DNA from: Candidatus Accumulibacter vicinus
GTDB taxonomy: Bacteria > Pseudomonadota > Gammaproteobacteria > Burkholderiales > Rhodocyclaceae
Direction: 5' to 3'
NCBI GenBank assembly: GCA_002425405.1
Contig: DIME01000005.1
Coordinates: 1-14,105 of the forward strand
DNA length: 14,105 nt
Positions 14,058-14,105 of this stretch are shown here, piece after piece. A program made the position numbers and the translations under genes. Below the pieces are notes generated by a model, which saw only the letters and a list, made by a program, of their open reading frames with translations, did not search any database and was not told the origin of the DNA. Each line of letters opens with the position of its first letter. Within the stretch, counting starts at the first letter, position 1.

Positions 14058-14105
14058 ATGGGTGAGTTGGATTTTACGCGAAAAGAGCTGGTCAAGGCGG
14101 TGGAT
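14058..14105 (+). CDS. 5' end of an unidentified gene, running off the window
   Basis: ATG 14058 is preceded by a strong GGGAGGG ribosome binding site seven bases upstream and opens a frame of at least 16 codons (MGELDFTRKELVKAVD). The residues look like the first helix of a soluble protein. That is too little to name a family. It begins about 75 bp after the point where the transporter gene breaks off, which is where a transposase or other cargo gene of an inserted element would start. The start codon lies in a TCACCC-AAT-GGGTGA hairpin. Confidence 0.5.
   Translation, partial: MGELDFTRKELVKAVD

Noticed and set aside
1..14105. CRISPR array, tRNA or rRNA genes
   Set aside because: No regularly spaced long direct repeats and no cloverleaf or rRNA-like sequence were seen on either strand.

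Overview
The window is high-GC DNA with the gene density, lipoprotein signals and nitrite/nitrate genes of a Gram-negative proteobacterium. The family mix (CHAT/STAND protein, caspase-like protease, LpoB-type lipoproteins, NirBD) suggests a betaproteobacterium of the Rhodocyclaceae or 'Candidatus Accumulibacter' type. That placement is an inference from gene content and composition; no rRNA or marker gene is present.

Layout. (1) 1-204: no gene, but three short perfect hairpins at the window edge. (2) 205-4672, minus strand: a two-gene operon. A 913-residue CHAT protease - STAND (NB-ARC-like) NTPase - TPR protein is followed, with a 4-bp ATGA overlap, by a DUF900-type alpha/beta hydrolase. Just downstream lies a broken second copy of the CHAT gene's 5' end. 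It lost 631 bp between two 12-bp direct repeats that the intact gene still carries. (3) 4937-5689, plus strand: an AmiD-like outer-membrane lipoprotein amidase with a TTG start. (4) 10289 down to 5736, minus strand: a four-gene cell-envelope cluster. It encodes a COG3014-like lipoprotein, a secreted caspase-like protease fused to a YcfL-like (DUF1425) domain, an LpoB-like lipoprotein and a CsgG/LpoB-fold secreted protein. (5) 10661-14017, plus strand: nirB, nirD and the first half of a NarK-type nitrate/nitrite transporter. The transporter reading frame stops being NarK-like at about 13983, and a new gene with a strong ribosome binding site starts at 14058 and runs off the end, as expected for an inserted element.

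How the parts may work together. The CHAT/STAND/TPR protein has the effector-switch-sensor layout of NLR-like conflict proteins, and the overlapping hydrolase is its probable partner or target. The envelope cluster places a caspase-fold protease in the same polypeptide as a domain that in other bacteria is a separate neighbour of lpoB, so it may link proteolysis to peptidoglycan-synthase control. The nir genes serve NADH-dependent reduction of nitrite to ammonium, with the transporter probably damaged. The strongest candidates for undescribed biology are the CHAT-STAND/hydrolase pair with its decayed duplicate and the caspase-YcfL fusion inside the lpoB cluster.
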